Of a stretch of 64,000 bases of DNA, positions 59,995 through 64,000 are shown in pieces. The DNA lies in NCBI RefSeq assembly GCF_022965805.1, contig NC_133105.1, positions 32,058,447 to 32,122,446 on the forward strand. Direction: 5' to 3'. The position numbers and the translations under genes were made by a program. Every line of letters begins with the position of its first letter. Within the stretch, counting starts at the first letter, position 1. The DNA is from Primulina eburnea (Eukaryota > Streptophyta > Magnoliopsida > Lamiales > Gesneriaceae). The notes under the pieces were generated by a model. It did no database searches. It worked only from the letters and a program-made list of their open reading frames with translations, and was not told the DNA's origin.

Positions 59995-60160
59995 CCCGGT
60001 GTGAATAAGACGGTCTGTTACCTACCCAACCACTCGGGGCAACGGTACGTCTTATTCCTAGACTTCGGTCAACTCTGTATCGAGGGTCTACACATATAGC
60101 AAATCTGCTCCTATGCGTCGATACACCGAAACGTCTAGTTTTGGCAAGTCTGCCAATCTC
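59995..60160 (-). other. conserved multi-helix module (G3 LTR)
   Basis: The helices are AATAAGACG (60004-60012) with CGTCTTATT (60048-60056), CTAGACTTCGGT (60058-60069) with ACCGAAACGTCTAG (60125-60138), GTATCGA (60077-60083) with TCGATAC (60118-60124), and TTGGCA (60141) with TGCCAA (60151). The first hairpin has a wholly different sequence from the solo LTR but the same position and pairing. Confidence 0.65.
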
Positions 60161-60955
60161 TCCTATCTCAGGACTCGAATATAAATCAATAAACAAAGCA
60201 TTACATAATCAAATGTAATAACAATCTAGTATGTGATTTAGGGAAACTCGTATCAAATCTGAATCGAGTTGTGCAATCCCGTGACCACATGAATTATACC
60301 TTACTTGTCGCACAGTCTGTGTCGAACCGAAATCTCGAATACCAAGTAGTCAATACAAATCTGAAATGGCATAAACAATGTGCACTTCAGTCATATACAT
60401 CTCAAGTAAATCAATATACAATGCTAACATCGGATTCAATGCATTTAGACGGCATAACGGCGTAATTCTTCGATACCGCTCAACTCAAACAATGATAATC
60501 TATCATAATTCATTTCTAATCTCATCAACACATCAATATACATGCTGAAATCTGTATCTACTCGATCCACACATGCTGGAAAATCGAACCCATAGCATAC
60601 GATATCCGAAAATCAATCTGATAACGAATCTACGATGCTCGATATACCAAGAGCACATTTCTCAACTCAAAACATAATTTCCCCAGCATATGAATTTCGA
60701 CACATGCTGGAAATATAAGAACTTACATCCTTAGCTAGCCCTCGTTGCAAGGATCATGAATCCGGCCTCGAACTTAAAATCGGAACACAAAACCACTCAA
60801 AATCTCAAGTGCAAAGACTATAAAGAAGTGAACTCTCTCCCCTTGCTCTTGCTTCTCGGCTGCTGAAATGGAGAATAGATGAGGTGCCAATGCAAGCTTA
60901 TATACCCCAAGCCATGTGTCAACACGAAATTCAAAGGTGGCATTTTCGCATGCAA

Positions 60956-61165
60956 ACCGCGGGTGCGGTGACTCAAGAGCGCGGGTGCGCTGTGCTCACG
61001 GCAAATTCATTTTAAAGTGTAACACTTAGACCGCGGGTGCGGTCTCACACCGCGGGTGCGGTCGTGCTAACACCGCGGGTGCGGTGTCTGTTCGCACAAT
61101 TTCACTAATTTCTTCTCAATATACCGCGGGTGCTGTATCTCTAACACCGCGGGTGCGGTGTGGCT
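60956..61165 (-). repeat. GC-rich dyad cluster in U3 of G3 LTR
   Basis: ACCGCGGGTGCGGT dyads plus one AGCGCGGGTGCGCT variant, in which both arms changed and still pair. They end about 50 bases from the TATA box. Confidence 0.75.
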
Positions 61166-61259
61166 TCGGTCCAAACCTCACAATTTCAATTTAAATGTCA
61201 TGCATTCTCCAACTTGTGAATCTCACATCCATAACAGCTGATAATTCTCGAGCCTTACA

Positions 61260-61297
61260 TTTCTCCCCCTCTTAGACGAGAGTTCGTCCTCGAACTC
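61260..61297 (-). other. G3 polypurine tract and pre-PPT stem-loop
   Basis: Minus strand TAAGAGGGGGAGAA(A), 61260-61273, next to the LTR. The stem-loop GAGTTCG-AGGA-CGAACTC is at 61280-61297. Confidence 0.8.
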
Positions 61298-61361
61298 ATG
61301 AGCAAATAATAATGCAAGTATATACAAAACTGTACAGTCACAACGGGAAGAAAGACTCACA

Positions 61362-64000
61362 TCATAAAAATAACTCGGGATGCCTCTGTCTCATTTCAGA
61401 CTCTGTCTCCCAAGTTGCTTCCTCGATGCCATGACGACTCCATTGAATCTTCACTAACGGAATAGTCTTCGTCCTGAGCTTCTTTTCTTTCCGATCAAGA
61501 ATCTGTATCGGTCTTTCAACGTAGCTCAAGGTCTGATCTAGCTCGGCTTCGTCAGGTTGAATGACATGAGAATCATCTGGCATATATTTGCGCAACATCG
61601 ATACATGAAAAACATCATGTATACCGGACAATGAAGAAGGAAGAGCAAGTCTGTAAGCTCGATCGCCAATCTTCTCAAGGATTTCGTACGGACCGACGTA
61701 TCTAGGAGACAACTTTCCTCGCTTGCCAAATCTGACAACGCCTCTGAAAGGTGAAATCTTCAGAAATACTCTGTCTCCCTGTTCGAATACTAACGGTGTG
61801 CGTCTGATATTGGCGTACTTCGCTTGCCTATCCTGTGCCATCTTCATTCTCTTCTGAATGATCTTCACTTTCTCAGTCATCGCACGAATCATATCAGGCC
61901 CCAACTCTGGTACCTCAGAAATATAATCCCAGTACAACGGAGATCTGCACTTCTTTCCGTATAAAGCTTCGAACGGTGCCATCTCTATGCTCGTCTGATA
62001 GCTGTTGTTGTATGAAAACTCACACAACGGCAATGAATCTTGCCAACTAGTACCAAAATCTAGTACTATAGCTCTCAGCATGTCCTCTAGAGTCTGGATA
62101 GTCCGCTCTGACTGTCCGTCTGTCTGGGGATGATAAGCAGTGCTCAGGTGTAAAGTCGTACCCAAAGCCTGCTGCAAGCTGTGCCAAAAATGAGAAGTGA
62201 ATCGTGGATCACGATCTGATACGATCGACTTCGGCACACCGTGCAATCTGACGACCTCTCTGACATACAACTCTGCCATCTGATCGTGTCGATAAGTCAT
62301 TCTGTACGGAATAAAGCACGCTGATTTGGTTAATCTGTCAATGATGACCCAAATCGAATCACAGCCCCGGGATGATCGAGGTAACTTCGTCACGAAATCC
62401 ATGGAAATGTGATCCCATTTCCATTCAGGAACAGACAAACTCTGAAGTAAACCTCCGGGCTTCTTTCTCTCTGCCTTCACCTGCTGGCAATTCAGGCACT
62501 TAGACACAAATTCTGCAATGTCTGTCTTCATCTGTTTCCACCAGAATTGTGTCTTCAAGTCGTTATACATCTTCCTGCCACCAGGATGAATGCTGAATCG
62601 ACTACAGTGTGCCTCCGACATGATCTGTCGTCTCAAATCTGAAATCTCTGGCACTACTAAGCGGTTATTCACATATAGAACAGAATCTCTGACCTGATAT
62701 TCTGAGATATGTCCAGCTCTGACCATATCAATCGATCTCTGCACGCTCGGATCAGTTCTCTGTGCTTCTTTGATCCTCGAAATCAGATCTGGCTCAATCT
62801 GAATCGCAGCAAGTCGCAGCGGTCTACTCTCTGTATCAAATGTCAATCCAGACAAGCAACAATCTTCTACTAAACTCGATACACCTATAGTCGACAAGGA
62901 CAAAGAACATACCTTTCGACTTAAGGCGTCTGCTGCTTGCATTCGATTTTCCTGGATGGTACTTGATCTCGCAATCAAAATCTTTCAGCAGATCAAGCCA
63001 TCGTCGCTGCCTCATGTTCAACTCTGACTGAGAAAAGAGATACTTCAAGCTCTTATGATCGGAATAGATCTCAAATTTCTCGCCATACAGATAATGACGC
63101 CAGATTTTAAGTGCAAAAACAATCGCCGCCAATTCAAGATCATGAATCGGGTAACGAGTCTCGTGCGGCTTCAGCTGTCTAGAGGCGTATGCTATCACGT
63201 GCCCTCGCTGCATAAGAACACATCCAAGCCCTCTGTGAGATGCGTCACAATATACAACGAACTCACCTGTACCGGCAGGAATCGTCAAGACAGGCGCACT
63301 AGTCAGCCTCTTCTTCAGCTCTACAAAACTAGCTTCACAATCTTCGGACCACACAAATGGCATATTCTTCTGTGTCAACTGGGTGATAGGCTTCGCTATA
63401 CTGGAGAAATCTCGGATAAAACGTCGATAATACCCGGCTAGACCCATGAAACTGCGTATCTCAGGCACAGAAGTCGGTCTCGGCCAACTGATCACAGCCT
63501 CAACTTTACTCGGATCTACCGCAATACCCTCTCCAGATGTAATATGCCCCAAGAAGACAACCTGTCTCAGCCAGAATTCACACTTGGACAGTTTGGCATA
63601 CAACCGCTCATTCCTTAAAGTCTTCAATACAAGCCTCAGATGATCTGCATGTTCAGTCAAACTCTTCGAATACACCAAAATATCATCAATAAACACAATT
63701 ACAAACTCATCTAAATATTTCTGAAAAATGCGGTTCATCAAACTCATAAACACCGCTGGTGCATTCGTCAAACCGAAAGGCATAACAACAAACTCGTAAT
63801 GTCCATACCTGGTTCGGAATGCAGTCTTCGGAATATCAACGTCTCTAACTCGGAGCTGATGATACCCTGATCTCAAATCAATCTTCGAATATACCGAAGA
63901 TCCCTGTAGCTGATCAACTAAATCGTCGATGCGCGGCAACGGATATTTGTTCTTCACTGTTGCCTTGTTCAACTGTCTATAATCGATACACAATCGCATC
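61362..64000 (-). pseudogene. pol: G3 gypsy pol: RT, RNase H, integrase, chromodomain-like tail
   Basis: It enters from the right edge within RT ([12 protein letters not shown]; catalytic FIDDIL near 63690). It continues through RNase H ([10 protein letters not shown] near 63250, ELAAIVFAL near 63120) and the integrase zinc finger (HPGGRK ... CLNCQQVK near 62480). The integrase core (SDRDPRF near 62210, QTDGQSER near 62120), the GPY/F module (YVGPYEIL near 61680) and a tail with PIQILDRK...EEATWE follow, stopping at 61362. One extra base near 62935-62942, in GKSNA(A)DALSRK, splits it into two frames, 63999-62836 and about 62940-61362. That single lesion would separate integrase from RT. Otherwise the frame is open and well conserved. 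Confidence 0.9.

Larger units (their letters stand above)
59481..61259 (-). repeat. G3 3' LTR (1779 bp)
   Basis: Plus-strand ends are TGTGGGGACTCGGG and CGAGCCTTACA. On the minus strand it has ACCGCGGGTGCGGT dyads (60956-61165), a TATA box (GGTATATAAGC, 60897-60907), the multi-helix module and the terminal hairpin (59784-59817, with one wobble pair). No gene is present. Confidence 0.9.
59481..64000 (-). mobile_element. G3: Ty3/gypsy chromovirus (5' part beyond window)
   Basis: The 3' LTR, polypurine tract and pol are present on the minus strand. Gag, primer binding site and 5' LTR lie to the right of the window. It is inserted in the G4 LTR; the bases left of the insertion are CAATT, the predicted target duplication. 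Confidence 0.9.

Overview
This window is plant nuclear repeat DNA. I find no host gene, no rRNA or tRNA gene and nothing bacterial. Almost every base belongs to LTR retrotransposons, mostly inserted into one another. The sequence is AT-rich with TG...CA long terminal repeats, initiator tRNA-Met type primer binding sites and 5-bp target-site duplications. Its polyproteins are of plant Ty1/copia and Ty3/gypsy chromovirus type (gag with CCHC knuckles, DTG protease, RT, RNase H, integrase, chromodomain-like tail). A eudicot is the likely host; any narrower guess (an asterid such as Lamiales) rests only on the general look of the polyproteins.

Layout. (1) 1-11419 is a minus-strand copia array in the order gag, leader, LTR, pol, gag fragment, LTR fragment. 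It is a circularly permuted, indel-rich second version of the copia element to its right. (2) 11420-12741 and 32538-33369 are the end of a plus-strand gypsy element, here called G5, split by a complete copia element at 12742-32532 (TSD ATGGT). That copia element carries a gypsy solo LTR in its 3' LTR (13564-15707, TSD TACAT). It also carries a whole gypsy element, here called GT, in its 5' LTR (22818-30551, TSD TTGTT). (3) 33370-49387 is a plus-strand gypsy element, G1. Its pol is split by a complete minus-strand gypsy element, G2 (36502-45075, TSD TCAGT), and then carries a tandem 2.1-kb duplication. (4) 49388-50198 is another LTR followed by a primer binding site. Beyond it lies a minus-strand accessory ORF (51386-52318) resembling the plant-transposon-protein family. 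(5) 52762-59480 is a decayed plus-strand gypsy element, G4, whose 3' LTR is interrupted by a minus-strand gypsy element, G3 (59481 to the window end).

No element here is clearly autonomous. The copia pol has frameshifts, and G2 has an almost intact polyprotein of about 1511 codons with three in-frame stops. G1 and G3 are frameshifted, G4 is eroded, and GT has a long gag but ruined pol between near-identical LTRs, as expected of an element mobilised in trans.

The most interesting layer is non-coding. Several gypsy families whose LTR sequences otherwise differ share architecture: GC-rich dyad-repeat clusters just upstream of the TATA box, a multi-helix foldable module about 170 nt long in the transcribed part of the LTR, a conserved hairpin with a TATGTGTGCAT loop near the LTR end, and a stem-loop with an invariant AGGA loop just before the polypurine tract. 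In the last three, paired arms change together between families, which suggests selection on RNA or DNA structure.
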